DNA of 64,000 nt, from positions 186,001 to 250,000 of the forward strand of contig JAVSGI010000003.1 in the NCBI GenBank assembly GCA_032334235.1. The letters run 5' to 3'. The notes under the pieces were generated by a model, which was not told the DNA's origin, did not search any database, and saw nothing but the letters and a program-made list of their open reading frames with translations. The stretch comes from Paracoccaceae bacterium Fryx2 (GTDB lineage Bacteria > Pseudomonadota > Alphaproteobacteria > Rhodobacterales > Rhodobacteraceae). This document shows positions 36,206 through 44,910 of this stretch, in pieces (the stretch's first letter is position 1; the number at the start of each line of letters is the position of its first letter). The translations under genes were made by a program, and so were the position numbers.

Positions 36206-36749
36206 GGGCTTCCAGCACCTTCTGCATCATGACGGGCTCCAGACTTCCCTGATCCGCGATCATCACCCCCAGTTCCGACGCCATCAGCGCCGCCGCCCGC
36301 GCGGGCCAAGTCACCCAGGCGTCGCGTTCTTCCCGCGCCAGCCGGAAGACCAGCCCCACCGCGCGGTCGCGGTCGATCAACTCGCCCTTCAGCTTCGCCA
36401 GCTTCAGCTTGCGCTCCTGCGCCTTAAGCACCTCGTTGGCGGTCTTTGCCTGCAGGAAGGTTGTGCCGCCGCCAGTGACTGGGGCGGGCAACCCTTCCTC
36501 GCGCAATGTCTCACCCACGGTCGACACCGCGGTGTCGGGGACCGGCTTTAGTTTGGGTGCGGGTGCATTTCTTGCCTCACCACGTTGCTTGGCGGGGTCC
36601 GTCATTGCAGCGCGCCGCACATCGGACGCGGCCGCATCAATCGACCCATCCGTGTGATGAACCAGCCGCCCCCCCTCCTTGGCCTTCTGGATAGCGCCCC
36701 GCGACAGGCCAACATGGGCGGCATACTGGCGCTCGCTCATCCCCTGCAT
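36153..36749 (-). CDS. Terminase small subunit (Nu1-like)
   Basis: 198 residues from the ATG at 36749 (MQGMSERQYAAHVG; AAAGGGC upstream); a start at 36770 would add seven residues. N-terminal winged-helix/DNA-binding segment SERQYAAHVGLSRGAIQKAK, then a proline-rich linker and a helical C-terminus that would bind the large subunit. It recognises the packaging site. The AGCAAT-N3-ATTGCT palindrome lies just upstream. Confidence 0.85.
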   Translation of the reverse strand: MQGMSERQYAAHVGLSRGAIQKAKEGGRLVHHTDGSIDAAASDVRRAAMTDPAKQRGEARNAPAPKLKPVPDTAVSTVGETLREEGLPAPVTGGGTTFLQAKTANEVLKAQERKLKLAKLKGELIDRDRAVGLVFRLAREERDAWVTWPARAAALMASELGVMIADQGSLEPVMMQKVLEAHVRAQLESLAEVRIDLR

Positions 36750-36772
36750 CGCACGCCCTTTGCCGTTCATAA

Positions 36773-36787
36773 AGCAATGATATTGCT
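36773..36787. promoter_or_regulatory. AGCAAT palindrome, copy 1
   Basis: AGCAAT-GAT-ATTGCT, a 6-bp inverted repeat with a 3-bp spacer in the region between the divergent terminase gene and the small plus-strand genes. A matching palindrome occurs at 37387-37401 and the sequence after each is similar. It looks like an operator, but no binding protein can be named. Confidence 0.5.
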
Positions 36788-36862
36788 TTGAAATGAGTTG
36801 ATTACACCCTGCGATGGAGCGATTCTTAGATCAGGAAATCAATCCTGATCGGAGACCAAATC

Positions 36863-37081
36863 ATGACCGCAATAACAACCATCCGCATAGACCACGCAGC
36901 GATTCCCGCACACTTCGACCGCTCGCGCCCGAACGCCGTCGCCGAGACCATCGAGGCCGCGCTGCGCGAAGACGGGATCACCGCCGAAGCCTCGGACGTG
37001 ATCTCGCATCTCAAGATTGAGCTGCCGACCACCCAGCTTGCCGCCGCCAGCGCTGTGCTGGCCAGCTTGCACCTGATCTGA
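36863..37081 (+). CDS. Small protein of unknown function
   Basis: 72 residues, MTAITTIRIDHAAIPAHFDRSRPNAVAETIEAAL..., soluble and without known motifs. It is the first of four plus-strand genes behind the AGCAAT palindrome. It ends 14 bp before the next gene, whose GGGAGAG ribosome binding site follows the stop. It may belong to a prophage early or accessory operon. Confidence 0.55.
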   Translation: MTAITTIRIDHAAIPAHFDRSRPNAVAETIEAALREDGITAEASDVISHLKIELPTTQLAAASAVLASLHLI

Positions 37082-37095
37082 GGGAGAGCAGAAAC

Positions 37096-37410
37096 ATGAG
37101 CACACGCGCGCAAATCGCCATCCAAATCGGTCCCGACGCTTGGGCCCATGTTTATTGCCATTATGATGGCTACCCCAGCCACATGCTGCCCGCACTGGCG
37201 CGCTGGACGCCCGCGGACATCCTCGCCGCCAAAGAAATCCGGCAGGTGCGCGCTGACGCGCTGGACTGTTTTGATCCACCGCGCGAACCACAAATCCTGC
37301 CGCATCCGACCTGCGAGCTGTGCCACCTTTATCTCTGGCAGGACGGTGGCTGGGTAGATGCCACCGACCGCGCCAAGGGATCGGAAAGCAATGTTATTGC
37401 TGTGAATTGA
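37096..37410 (+). CDS. Small phage protein of unknown function
   Basis: 104 residues, MSTRAQIAIQIGPDAWAHVYCHYDGYPSHMLPALARW. The AQIAIQ...VYCHYDGYP pattern is shared by small phage/plasmid proteins of unknown role. It has scattered Cys/His residues (CELCHLY) that could bind metal. It overlaps the second AGCAAT palindrome with its last codons. Confidence 0.6.
   Translation: MSTRAQIAIQIGPDAWAHVYCHYDGYPSHMLPALARWTPADILAAKEIRQVRADALDCFDPPREPQILPHPTCELCHLYLWQDGGWVDATDRAKGSESNVIAVN
37387..37401. promoter_or_regulatory. AGCAAT palindrome, copy 2
   Basis: AGCAAT-GTT-ATTGCT at the end of the preceding gene and upstream of the 37484 gene. With copy 1 it shares both the palindrome and the following AT-rich stretch (TTGACTACGATAATCAAC here). 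Confidence 0.5.
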
Positions 37411-37483
37411 CTACGATAATCAACCCATCAGAGCGATGATTGTCTCAGGAAAACGATGCAACTCGCTCAAGGAGCAACCCCCT

Positions 37484-37708
37484 ATGACCCGCCGCGCCAC
37501 CGATAACACCAAAGCCCTCGCCGCCTTCCTCGCCACCAAAGGCGAGATCGACGCGATGCTCAAACGCCTGACAGCCCTCAGCGCGGACCATTTTGACGCC
37601 CACCCCGACAAGATCAACTGGGGCCATGTCGGAAGCCTGAACAACTACGCCAGCTTGCTGCGACAGATCAGCGACGGTGCGTTCCGCGAGGGCGAACACA
37701 CCGAGTGA
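37484..37708 (+). CDS. Small protein of unknown function
   Basis: 74 residues from the ATG at 37484, supported by AAGGAG nine bases upstream: MTRRATDNTKALAAFLATKGEIDAMLKRLTALSADHF. Helical and soluble. No family recognised. Third gene of the plus-strand group. Confidence 0.55.
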   Translation: MTRRATDNTKALAAFLATKGEIDAMLKRLTALSADHFDAHPDKINWGHVGSLNNYASLLRQISDGAFREGEHTE

Positions 37709-37795
37709 CCCTTCGGCAATCGCGCCAGCCCCGCCGTGCGGGGCTTGGCCTCGTAGAAGGGCCCGCATCCCGCGCGCCCCGATACGGAGACGACA

Positions 37796-38362
37796 GTGAC
37801 CCAGCTTACCGACACCCAAACCCTGATCCTGAGCGCCGCCGCAGGGCGGTCCGAACACATCGCCCTGCCACTGCCCGACAGTCTGCGCGGCGGTGCTGCC
37901 GCCAAGGTGGTCGGCGCGATGATCGCCAAGGGCTTGATCAAAGAAGTCGATGCCAACATGCGCAAGGGCGAGCCCGTCTGGCGCGAGACCGGCGATGGCC
38001 ACGGCGTCACGCTGGTCGCCACCGATGCAGGGCTCTCCGCCATCGGCATCGAACAGGTGGACGCAAACATCGCGCCTGCAAGCGCGATGAACGCGACAAC
38101 CAACACGCCTGCGCCGGACACCCCCGCCAAGACCGAGACCGCGCCCAAAGCGCACACGCCGCGTACAGGCACAAAGCAGGCCGCACTAATTGACATGCTG
38201 CGCTCGCCGGACGGCGCGACCATCGACGAGATCGCCACTGCCCTGCAGTGGGCGCCGCACACTGCTAGGGGTGTCATGTCCGGCGCGCTCAAGAAAAAGC
38301 TTGGCCTGAACATCACCTCCAAGAAAGAAGACCAGCGTGGAAGGGTATATCGGTTATCTTAA
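37796..38362 (+). CDS. DUF3489 protein
   Basis: 188 residues from a GTG at 37796 with GGAG six bases upstream. The N-terminal half (MTQLTDTQTLILSAAAGRSEHIALPLP) and the C-terminal winged-helix-like part (TKQAALIDMLRSPDGATIDEIATALQWAPHTARGVMSGALKKKLGL) are typical of DUF3489, a family common in alphaproteobacterial phages and often near integration or accessory genes. The two halves are joined by a Pro/Thr/Ala linker. Possibly a DNA-binding regulator. Confidence 0.82.
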   Translation: MTQLTDTQTLILSAAAGRSEHIALPLPDSLRGGAAAKVVGAMIAKGLIKEVDANMRKGEPVWRETGDGHGVTLVATDAGLSAIGIEQVDANIAPASAMNATTNTPAPDTPAKTETAPKAHTPRTGTKQAALIDMLRSPDGATIDEIATALQWAPHTARGVMSGALKKKLGLNITSKKEDQRGRVYRLS

Positions 38363-38373
38363 ACAGCGTTCTA

Positions 38374-38817
38374 TCAACGTTCCTCGCCGAGCTGGGAAAT
38401 AGCAGAGTGCAAACGCGACGCATTCCGTGGGTTGGACAGCAGATATTTTTTGTCTCCACGGAATCTGCGAAGCCAAAGCCCAAGTTGGCGCGCAACAACC
38501 GCACCGAGGATAGCGCCGATCCCGTCTGCCACGAGGTCAGCCCATTCGGCCTGCCGACCAAAGAAGGGTTGGATCAGTTCAATGGCGCCGCCGTAGGCAA
38601 TAACACCCACCACGACCCAGATCGTCAGTCGCGGCCGCACAAGCGGCAGAGGGAACGCGAGGCAGGCAAAGGCCAAAATATGATAGAGCTTGTCAGACCC
38701 CGAGGGGCCGCCCGAGGGCATAGGCGCGAGCGTCAGCACGGCAATGATCAGCGCCAAGACGATCGTCACCGCGCTGCAAATAGCTATCCGTCTCAGTTTC
38801 TTCTGCCCTTGCGTCAC
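38374..38817 (-). CDS. VanZ-like membrane protein
   Basis: 147 residues from a GTG at 38817 with AGGAG seven bases upstream. Three or four hydrophobic helices (IAICSAVTIVLALIIAVLTLAP; YHILAFACLAFPLPLV; IWVVVGVIAYGGAIELIQPF; LVADGIGAILGAVVA) and the SDKLYHILAF / GRQAEWADLVADGIGA pattern mark the VanZ-like fold. The function of most members is unknown. Placed in a prophage it may be a conversion gene altering the envelope. Confidence 0.78.
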   Translation of the reverse strand: MTQGQKKLRRIAICSAVTIVLALIIAVLTLAPMPSGGPSGSDKLYHILAFACLAFPLPLVRPRLTIWVVVGVIAYGGAIELIQPFFGRQAEWADLVADGIGAILGAVVARQLGLWLRRFRGDKKYLLSNPRNASRLHSAISQLGEER

Positions 38818-38884
38818 ACATCGCTCCTGTCGGTGAATGTCTACCAGCGCAACATTCCCATGGAGTGTCAATGCCGTAGCCCGG

Positions 38885-40165
38885 TCAGGAATCCATTTTG
38901 GCGTCAACCGGCGGGGCTTCGCCGGATTTCAGGTCATCAAAACTCTGCCCACTGCTTTCCAACACCGCGGTCTCACCGGTGAACTGTTGCCACCGCTCTA
39001 CGGCGACATCGACATACGCCGGGTTCAATTCGATCCCGAAGGACACGCGCCCTGTCGTTTCCGCCGCGATCAGCGTCGTGCCCGATCCCATGAAGGGCTC
39101 GTAGACGGCTTGCCCGGGGCTCGAGTTGTTCAGGATGGGCCGGCGCATACATTCGACCGGCTTTTGCGTCCCGTGAACTGTTTCGGCATCCTGATCCTTG
39201 TTTGCGATCTGCCACAGCGTTGTCTGCTTGCGGTCACCCGCCCAATGGCCCTTGCCGGTCTTTTTCACCGCATAGAGGCATGGCTCGTGCTGCCAGTGGT
39301 AATCGCCACGGCTCAGCACCAGACGATCTTTTGCCCAGATGATCTGCGACCGGATATTGAAGCCTGAGGCGATCAGGCTGTCGGCGACCGTGGTCGCGTG
39401 CAGCGCCCCGTGCCAGACATAGGCGACGTCGCCGGGGAACAACGCCCAGGCCTCGCGCCAATCAGCCCGGTCATCGTTCAGCACCTTGCCGATGCGTTTG
39501 GTCGCGGCGGCTCCCGCCTTGTTGCGCCAACCGGGATCGTATTGCACACCGTAGGGTGGATCAGTCACCATCAGCAGCGGCAGGACGCCATTCAGAACGT
39601 GCGCCACATCGGTGGCAACCGTCGCATCACCGCAGAGAAGCCGATGCTTGCCAAGCAACCACAGATCGCCGGGTCGGCTGATCGGGGTTTCAGGCGGTTC
39701 GGGAACATCATCCTCGCTTTCGCGGGAGGCGGTTTCAGGATCGACCTCTCCGGCCAACAGCGCCTCGAGTTCAGCGTCGTCGAACCCGATCAAGGACAGG
39801 TCGAAATCCTCGGCCAGCAGGTCGTTCAGTTCCGCCGACAGCAGCGCCTCATCCCATGCCCCGAGTTCGGTCAACTTGTTGTCCGCGATCCGGTAGGCTC
39901 GACGCTGGGCCTCGGTCAGATGGCCCAGCACGATCACCGGCGCTTCAGTCAGCCCGAGTTGCGTTGCCGCCAGAACCCGGCCGTGTCCCGCGATCAGTTC
40001 GCCGTCCTCAGCCACAAGGCAGGGCACGGTCCAGCCGAACTCGGCCATGCTGGCGGCGATCTTAGCAACCTGATCCGCGCCATGCAGCTTCGCGTTCTTC
40101 GCGTAGGGCTGCAATTGACTGATCGGCCGCATTTCGATGCGGTCTGGAGCAAAGGCGAGGGTCAT
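38885..40165 (-). CDS. ParB-domain DNA methyltransferase
   Basis: 426 residues. The N-terminal ParB/sulfiredoxin-like domain includes GHGRVLAA (60-67). The C-terminal beta-class amino-methyltransferase has catalytic DPPY at 202-205 and the AdoMet motif FMGSGTT; HGTQKPVECM lies between. It should methylate adenine or cytosine amino groups; the target sequence cannot be read from the gene. Such orphan enzymes are frequent in alphaproteobacterial phages and may protect phage DNA. A repeat array lies directly upstream of the start. Confidence 0.9.
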   Translation of the reverse strand: MTLAFAPDRIEMRPISQLQPYAKNAKLHGADQVAKIAASMAEFGWTVPCLVAEDGELIAGHGRVLAATQLGLTEAPVIVLGHLTEAQRRAYRIADNKLTELGAWDEALLSAELNDLLAEDFDLSLIGFDDAELEALLAGEVDPETASRESEDDVPEPPETPISRPGDLWLLGKHRLLCGDATVATDVAHVLNGVLPLLMVTDPPYGVQYDPGWRNKAGAAATKRIGKVLNDDRADWREAWALFPGDVAYVWHGALHATTVADSLIASGFNIRSQIIWAKDRLVLSRGDYHWQHEPCLYAVKKTGKGHWAGDRKQTTLWQIANKDQDAETVHGTQKPVECMRRPILNNSSPGQAVYEPFMGSGTTLIAAETTGRVSFGIELNPAYVDVAVERWQQFTGETAVLESSGQSFDDLKSGEAPPVDAKMDS

Positions 40166-40203
40166 GAGTTGCGTCCTGTTGCAGGATTGGCTGGCTTCCG
40201 GGG

Positions 40204-40500
40204 TGGACTCCGGATGCGGAATCCATGGTGGATTCCACTGGCTTCAAGCTGGACTCCGGAGTTCAGGGTATCCACCCCGGAGTCCACCAGCCAAGTATCT
40301 GTTTTGTTGTGCTATTTCAGGGTTTCCGGGTGGACTCCACGACGGGTGGACTCCCAAAAAAATCGCTCTGACGCTAGCGATATGCCGCGCTGCGCCCCCC
40401 CGTATACGTTTTCGGCCGGAAAGGAACCGGAAAACAATGGCTTAGGGGGTGGACCCCCGCTGGATTCCGGTTCGGACTCTGGGGTCCACCACGGTATCCA
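40204..40500. repeat. TGGACTCC repeat cluster upstream of the methyltransferase
   Basis: About twelve copies of TGGACTCC/TGGATTCC or close variants in both orientations: 40204, 40218(rev), 40229, 40250, 40267(rev, variant), 40279(rev), 40331, 40347, 40450(variant), 40461, 40481(rev, variant) and 40493(rev, variant). Neighbouring copies form inverted pairs. The 450-bp region 40166-40616 has no convincing gene. It could be a replication origin (iterons), an operator array or a methylation-controlled region. Confidence 0.7.
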
Positions 40501-40616
40501 CCCGGAGATCGATTGCAGTGGCAGTCTTCTGCACGCGTCACTCCCGAGTATATCCAATAGATAGCCTCCAGAGCCGTGTGATGGAATCCCTTCCGGTGTC
40601 TCTCTGAAAATTTTTC

Positions 40617-41066
40617 TCACATTATGATTTTCCTTGACAGATTGTTGGCGTTTTCAATCACGAAGCGCTTCGAACGTTTGGACGATGGCACGCGTGCCCA
40701 GAGCCGCCAGGTGATCAGCGCGATGCCATACTGCCAATGACGGTTGGCCGCCGGACGGCTGAGGCCCACCTCCCAGCAGACCTTCTTCCACTGCACATGG
40801 TTGGCTCGCAGCCAGACGATCCGTGCGTCGTCCTTCTCGAGCCAGCGCAGCCAGAGCATGGCCTCCTCCGCCTCGGTGATTTGGCGTGGGCCTGGCCGGG
40901 GACGACGCATCTGCGGCTCCTGACCAACCTTGTCCGCGAAGCTGTAGAAATAATCAGGCCAAGCGTTGACGAAGCCCTGTGGCCTCACACTGGGCAAGGC
41001 GCGGAAGACGTCGGCGGCGCTCTCCAGCCGATCCTCCACCTGTGTGGTTGTCCAGTCAGCGGCCAT
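40617..41066 (-). CDS. DUF6362 phage protein
   Basis: 149 residues from the ATG at 41066 (MAADWTTTQVEDRLESAADVFRALP). The PRQITEAEEAMLWLRWLEKDDARIVWLRA stretch is family-typical, followed by a helix-turn-helix-like VCWEVGLSRPAANRHWQYG. Possibly a DNA-binding regulator. It overlaps the next gene upstream by 11 bp. Confidence 0.75.
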   Translation of the reverse strand: MAADWTTTQVEDRLESAADVFRALPSVRPQGFVNAWPDYFYSFADKVGQEPQMRRPRPGPRQITEAEEAMLWLRWLEKDDARIVWLRANHVQWKKVCWEVGLSRPAANRHWQYGIALITWRLWARVPSSKRSKRFVIENANNLSRKIIM

Positions 41067-41268
41067 TGCGCACCTCCCATACCGCAGGAAGTTTGCCGTA
41101 AAGCCTCTCGCCAAGCTGTCGGACGAGTTCCCGCTCTGGCCAGGTCAGCCGATGATCGTCGAGCGAGACCGCCAGCATTTGTTGCTCCTGCCAGCCGTCG
41201 CGTTTGACCTGCTCGGGGCTACGGCGCTGGCCGCCGCAGCCCTTTGGGGTGAACCGCATGCCCATCAC
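41056..41268 (-). CDS. Small phage protein of unknown function
   Basis: 70 residues (MGMRFTPKGCGGQRRSPEQVKRDGWQEQQ...). Overlaps the RuvC-like gene by 4 bp upstream and the DUF6362 gene downstream, so it belongs to the same operon. No motif recognised. Confidence 0.6.
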   Translation of the reverse strand: MMGMRFTPKGCGGQRRSPEQVKRDGWQEQQMLAVSLDDHRLTWPERELVRQLGERLYGKLPAVWEVRNGR

Positions 41269-41801
41269 GCCAGCCCTCCCTGCGTTTCAAGGGCCCAGAA
41301 CAGAATGGCGATGGCATCGGCCTCGTTGTCGTCGGCGGGGCTGAAACCCCGCGCACGGGCCGCCGTGATCATCGCCTCCTTTGGCGCATTGCCCTTGCCG
41401 GTGGCGTGGCGCTTAATCGTGCCGACTGGGACGCCCTGATAGGGCACACCCCGCAGCTCGGCCCATGCTGTCAGCGTGGCCATCAAGCCACCGTAGACGT
41501 GGGCTGCGTCAGTGCCGGTGTGGCGCCGGACCTCTTCGAACCAAATTGACCCTATCGGTCCAGACAGACGGTCCAGCTCACCCAGCCAGTTGGTGAAGCG
41601 CAGGTAGCGCATGCCGCCGCCGTCGAAACGGCCGGGGCGGAAGCTGGCGGTACCGCTGGTGATCAGCCCGTCGTAGCTGCGCCGCGCCCAGCCGGTGGCG
41701 GTGCCGAGGTCGAGGGCAAGGATTGTACGGGCCGTTTGCGGCGGCAGTGGCGATTCAGGTCTTGCGCCTCGGATCGTGGCGCGTTGAGTTAGGTCAGCCA
41801 T
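41265..41801 (-). CDS. RuvC-like Holliday junction resolvase
   Basis: 178 residues from the ATG at 41801, with AAGGAG about eight bases upstream. RNase H fold acidic residues: D31 in LALDLGTATGWA, E89/E90 in SIWFEEVRRH and D158/D162 in DDNEADAIAI. GTIKRHATGKGNAPKEAM matches the KKAxTGxGxAxK-type stretch of RuvC. Phage enzymes of this kind resolve branched DNA before packaging. Confidence 0.85.
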   Translation of the reverse strand: MADLTQRATIRGARPESPLPPQTARTILALDLGTATGWARRSYDGLITSGTASFRPGRFDGGGMRYLRFTNWLGELDRLSGPIGSIWFEEVRRHTGTDAAHVYGGLMATLTAWAELRGVPYQGVPVGTIKRHATGKGNAPKEAMITAARARGFSPADDNEADAIAILFWALETQGGLA

Positions 41802-41890
41802 GGGTGGTCTCCTTTTTGGGTGCATTGCTCGGGTGGAAGACGACGGCGATCATGTTCTTGGCGGAGCGGGTCGCCGTCGTCGGATTGGGG

Positions 41891-42373
41891 TTAAGATTTT
41901 TTACTGCTGCCATGCTTGCGTATGTATTTGGACGCGCGCTTGCGAGCCGCTAAGGCAACAGCCTTGCCAGGTGCGTGGTGTTGAGGGCAGCGACGGTTCA
42001 GTGTCCACGATCGCAGACCGCTCCAGCACTCGAACGGCCCACCACATTCTGCGCAGTGACTTTGCCAAAGGATGATCGGGACGATTTGCCCATCGCGGCG
42101 TTTGTACAGGTCGGAGCCAACCGCGACGTAGCGCTGCCCCTCATGCATCAGCACGGTTCCCGGCAACGGCAACACGCGGAAATTGATCTTTTGAACGACC
42201 CGCGCAAACTTGGCTTCAGAGGAACGCTTTCCACAATCGACAACAGCCTTGGGCAACCCGGTCGCGCGAATACTATCGTTGTGTGAGGGGGCAGGACGGC
42301 GTCCGCCCCCCTCATACTTAGTATAGGGGTTTCTAATCTTCCTCATCCTAACGACGCAAGTATCTGTTTTCAT
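41891..42373 (-). CDS. Zinc-binding phage protein of unknown function
   Basis: Up to 160 residues (start may be 42346). A cysteine-rich part, HCAECGGPFECWSGLRSW...RRCPQHH, looks like a zinc finger. The C-terminus is basic (ARKRASKYIRKHGSSKKS), suggesting nucleic-acid binding. Lies between the primase-helicase and RuvC-like genes. Function unknown. Confidence 0.55.
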   Translation of the reverse strand: MKTDTCVVRMRKIRNPYTKYEGGGRRPAPSHNDSIRATGLPKAVVDCGKRSSEAKFARVVQKINFRVLPLPGTVLMHEGQRYVAVGSDLYKRRDGQIVPIILWQSHCAECGGPFECWSGLRSWTLNRRCPQHHAPGKAVALAARKRASKYIRKHGSSKKS

Positions 42374-42505
42374 TTCAGTTTATCCCATTTTTGATGACAA
42401 AGGGGCATGATGGAGACCCTCGTCATCCTCATCAGCAAGTTGTTGATTTCATTGACTTCATGACCGCGGCATGAGGATGACAAAGGCCTTTGTCATATGA
42501 CAAAG

Positions 42506-44857
42506 TCATTCATCCACCCCCTTCGGAAAGACCCAGACAGCAGGGTTTTCGACCTCCCTGGCACGGCCGGAATGGGGGCATTTGAAGTGGCTAGGAAGGA
42601 CGATCTGGCCCTCGGCCAGCACCTCACCCGTGTCAGGATCGACCACCGGGTCACGACCAAAACACATGCCTTCAACGCAGAGATAGCCAAAGTGCGATTG
42701 GGTGGCGGAGAAGCCATGTTCGACCAGATCACGACGAAATTTCACGAAGCCCTTGGTCGCCAGGACATTCAGCCGATCCCGAATGGTAAACTGGCTGCCA
42801 AGGCCATGCTTGTTCTCAAAAGCAGCACCAAGTTGCGTCGACGTGTAGAGACGGCCTTCGACGGCTTCTTCGTAAAGCAGGCTCAGGATCACGTCGTGTT
42901 TCCGATCCCGCTCCGCGTCTTGCCGGGCCCCCGTCTCGGCTCTCACCAGCCGCTCGTTCATGGCGTTGATCTCGACCCATTCCCCGTTGACCTTGTCGAT
43001 CAGCTTCGGCGCCAAGGCAGGCCCATTACGCAGCTCAATCTCCAGTTTGCGCTGGGGACTTTCCTCGTCGGGACGGTGCAGGATCAGGCCAGAAGTATAG
43101 AAGCCACGCAGCGCACTCGCCCCGGAGAGCGCCAGAAAGGGATCGTCTTTGACCTGCTGCTTGCTGAGTTTTTTCGTGTGATGCGCAAGGATCACGCCGC
43201 ACTCGGGGTTGATGTGGTCTCGCAGAACTTCGACCCGGTCCTTCAGAAAGAACATCATCGCACCGTTGTCGTTTTCGCCGCCGCCGTCGGGTCCGCCGTC
43301 AAAGATGTTGCGAATTGGATCGATGCAGATGATGTCGACCGGATCGGTCGGGAAGGCCCGCCGAATGGCCTCGGCCACGCGCATGCTGCCTTCGGTGTCT
43401 AGCAGCATCTTCAGCTTCGGTGTCGCGACCAGGTTGTCGCGCGCGCCAGCCAAAACCCTTTGCGGCAGCGAAATCTGCTTCATCCGTTCGCGCAGATAAT
43501 GATACTGGATTTCTGCCTGCAGGTAGAACACGCGCAGGGGACGCGGCGGTGTGAAGTCGAGAAACGGCACGCCAGCGGCCATATGCACGAGCCAGGAGAC
43601 CAGCAGGTCGCTCTTGCCCACCTTGGGTGCCCCGCCCAGCACCAGAAGCCCACCGGGCGTCAGCACGCGCGGAGCGATGATATCAGCGGGCATCGGACTC
43701 TGGTCGTCCAGCAGTGCACCGAGCGTGAAGGCTGGCATATCATTGGGCACAGGGGCCGCGCTATCGAGACGGATCAGCGGGGGCCCGTGCTTCTCGACAT
43801 GGATGGCCCAGAGCCGCTCGGACTCGCGCTTGAGCCGCTCCACTGGCCACTGGGGCCGCAGCATGGCCGCGTTGTAGCCGCAGATCGCCGTCCACCCCTC
43901 GTCCCTCGAGAGGCGCCCGTCATGGACCATGCGGATGAAGTATCCGATCGCCGCACTGGCGCCCTCAAAGCGTGACCAGTCGTCCTGCCCGCCTTCGCGA
44001 ACGGGGGTGACCAAGACCTCGTCGGAGCGGGGCTTGTCCAGAGCCGTGAAATCCGGCTGCAACGACACCCCCGGCGCGGGCGGCATGTCTGCGACGGTAT
44101 CGATGAATTCGCCCAAATCGCGTTCCAGCGCAGGGTTCATTTCCACGATCCGAACTTGGGTCTTGAGGTTGTTCTTGTAATAGACCGAGCCTGCCACCCG
44201 GATCGGCTGGTGGGCCGAGCGGAAGTGCATGTCACCGCCGACCTTGGCGGCGATGTCACCACGCAGACGGCACACCCGGCGAATGTCATCGCCCTCGGCG
44301 GGCTCGCTGAGTTTCCACCAGACATGGGCCTTGCGCTGCCCCTCGGGCGTCACGCCGCCACTCTCAACGACCATGGTAGGCAGGCCGAGGTGGCGTTCAA
44401 GATGGGCGCGTTTGGCGGCAATATCGCCGGTGTCGATATCCACGACCACGGTCTGCATCTGCAGGACTTCTGCGGCCTTGGCCTGGCCGGGGGCAGCGAC
44501 TGTACCGGGGATGACGTAGACCGCCGCCCCTTCACGCCAGGCCCATGTTGCGAACGTCGTCATCTTATCGCCGGTGGCGGCATTGGCCTCGATCCAGATG
44601 TTATGCGGGCGGCCATCGATGCCTTGGCCCTTGTCGATAAAACTGCGCACCGGGATCAGCCCGTCGCAGTAGCCGAAGACCACCCCCATGAATTGGGCGA
44701 TTTGCACGGGGTCCGGCTCGTCTCCGAAGACATCCACCTGCGAGACCGCATCGTTGAAATCCCGCCATGGGTTGAAATGGATCAGGTTTTCTTTGGGCTG
44801 GTCGATGGGCGGCGGCGTGTCGGACGGCGCGTGGTGATCGTCGTGATCATTACTCAT
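42506..44857 (-). CDS. Phage primase-helicase (RepB-like primase plus RepA-like ATPase)
   Basis: 783 residues from the ATG at 44857 (GAGGGA upstream); an alternative start at 44914 overlaps the nuclease stop as ATGA and adds 19. The N-terminal primase-polymerase-like domain carries VVVDIDTGD and a later HVWWKLSEP/HQPIRVAGSVYYK motif. The RecA-fold ATPase has Walker A GGAPKVGKSD (about 405-413) and Walker B DIICIDPI; a winged-helix C-terminus follows. It should prime and unwind phage DNA at initiation. The nearby TGGACTCC array could be its origin. Confidence 0.85.
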   Translation of the reverse strand: MSNDHDDHHAPSDTPPPIDQPKENLIHFNPWRDFNDAVSQVDVFGDEPDPVQIAQFMGVVFGYCDGLIPVRSFIDKGQGIDGRPHNIWIEANAATGDKMTTFATWAWREGAAVYVIPGTVAAPGQAKAAEVLQMQTVVVDIDTGDIAAKRAHLERHLGLPTMVVESGGVTPEGQRKAHVWWKLSEPAEGDDIRRVCRLRGDIAAKVGGDMHFRSAHQPIRVAGSVYYKNNLKTQVRIVEMNPALERDLGEFIDTVADMPPAPGVSLQPDFTALDKPRSDEVLVTPVREGGQDDWSRFEGASAAIGYFIRMVHDGRLSRDEGWTAICGYNAAMLRPQWPVERLKRESERLWAIHVEKHGPPLIRLDSAAPVPNDMPAFTLGALLDDQSPMPADIIAPRVLTPGGLLVLGGAPKVGKSDLLVSWLVHMAAGVPFLDFTPPRPLRVFYLQAEIQYHYLRERMKQISLPQRVLAGARDNLVATPKLKMLLDTEGSMRVAEAIRRAFPTDPVDIICIDPIRNIFDGGPDGGGENDNGAMMFFLKDRVEVLRDHINPECGVILAHHTKKLSKQQVKDDPFLALSGASALRGFYTSGLILHRPDEESPQRKLEIELRNGPALAPKLIDKVNGEWVEINAMNERLVRAETGARQDAERDRKHDVILSLLYEEAVEGRLYTSTQLGAAFENKHGLGSQFTIRDRLNVLATKGFVKFRRDLVEHGFSATQSHFGYLCVEGMCFGRDPVVDPDTGEVLAEGQIVLPSHFKCPHSGRAREVENPAVWVFPKGVDE

Positions 44858-44910
44858 TTTGGATCCCTCAAATTGATCTTGTGAACGGGGCGGGTCTTTG
44901 GGTGTGTCGC

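Noticed and set aside
40312-40620. 102-residue minus-strand frame in the repeat array
   Set aside because: Its translation follows the repeats (proline/serine/tryptophan-rich) and has no conserved-looking segment.
41891-42373. HNH endonuclease
   Set aside because: Cysteines are present but the HNH core histidine-asparagine-histidine arrangement is not seen.
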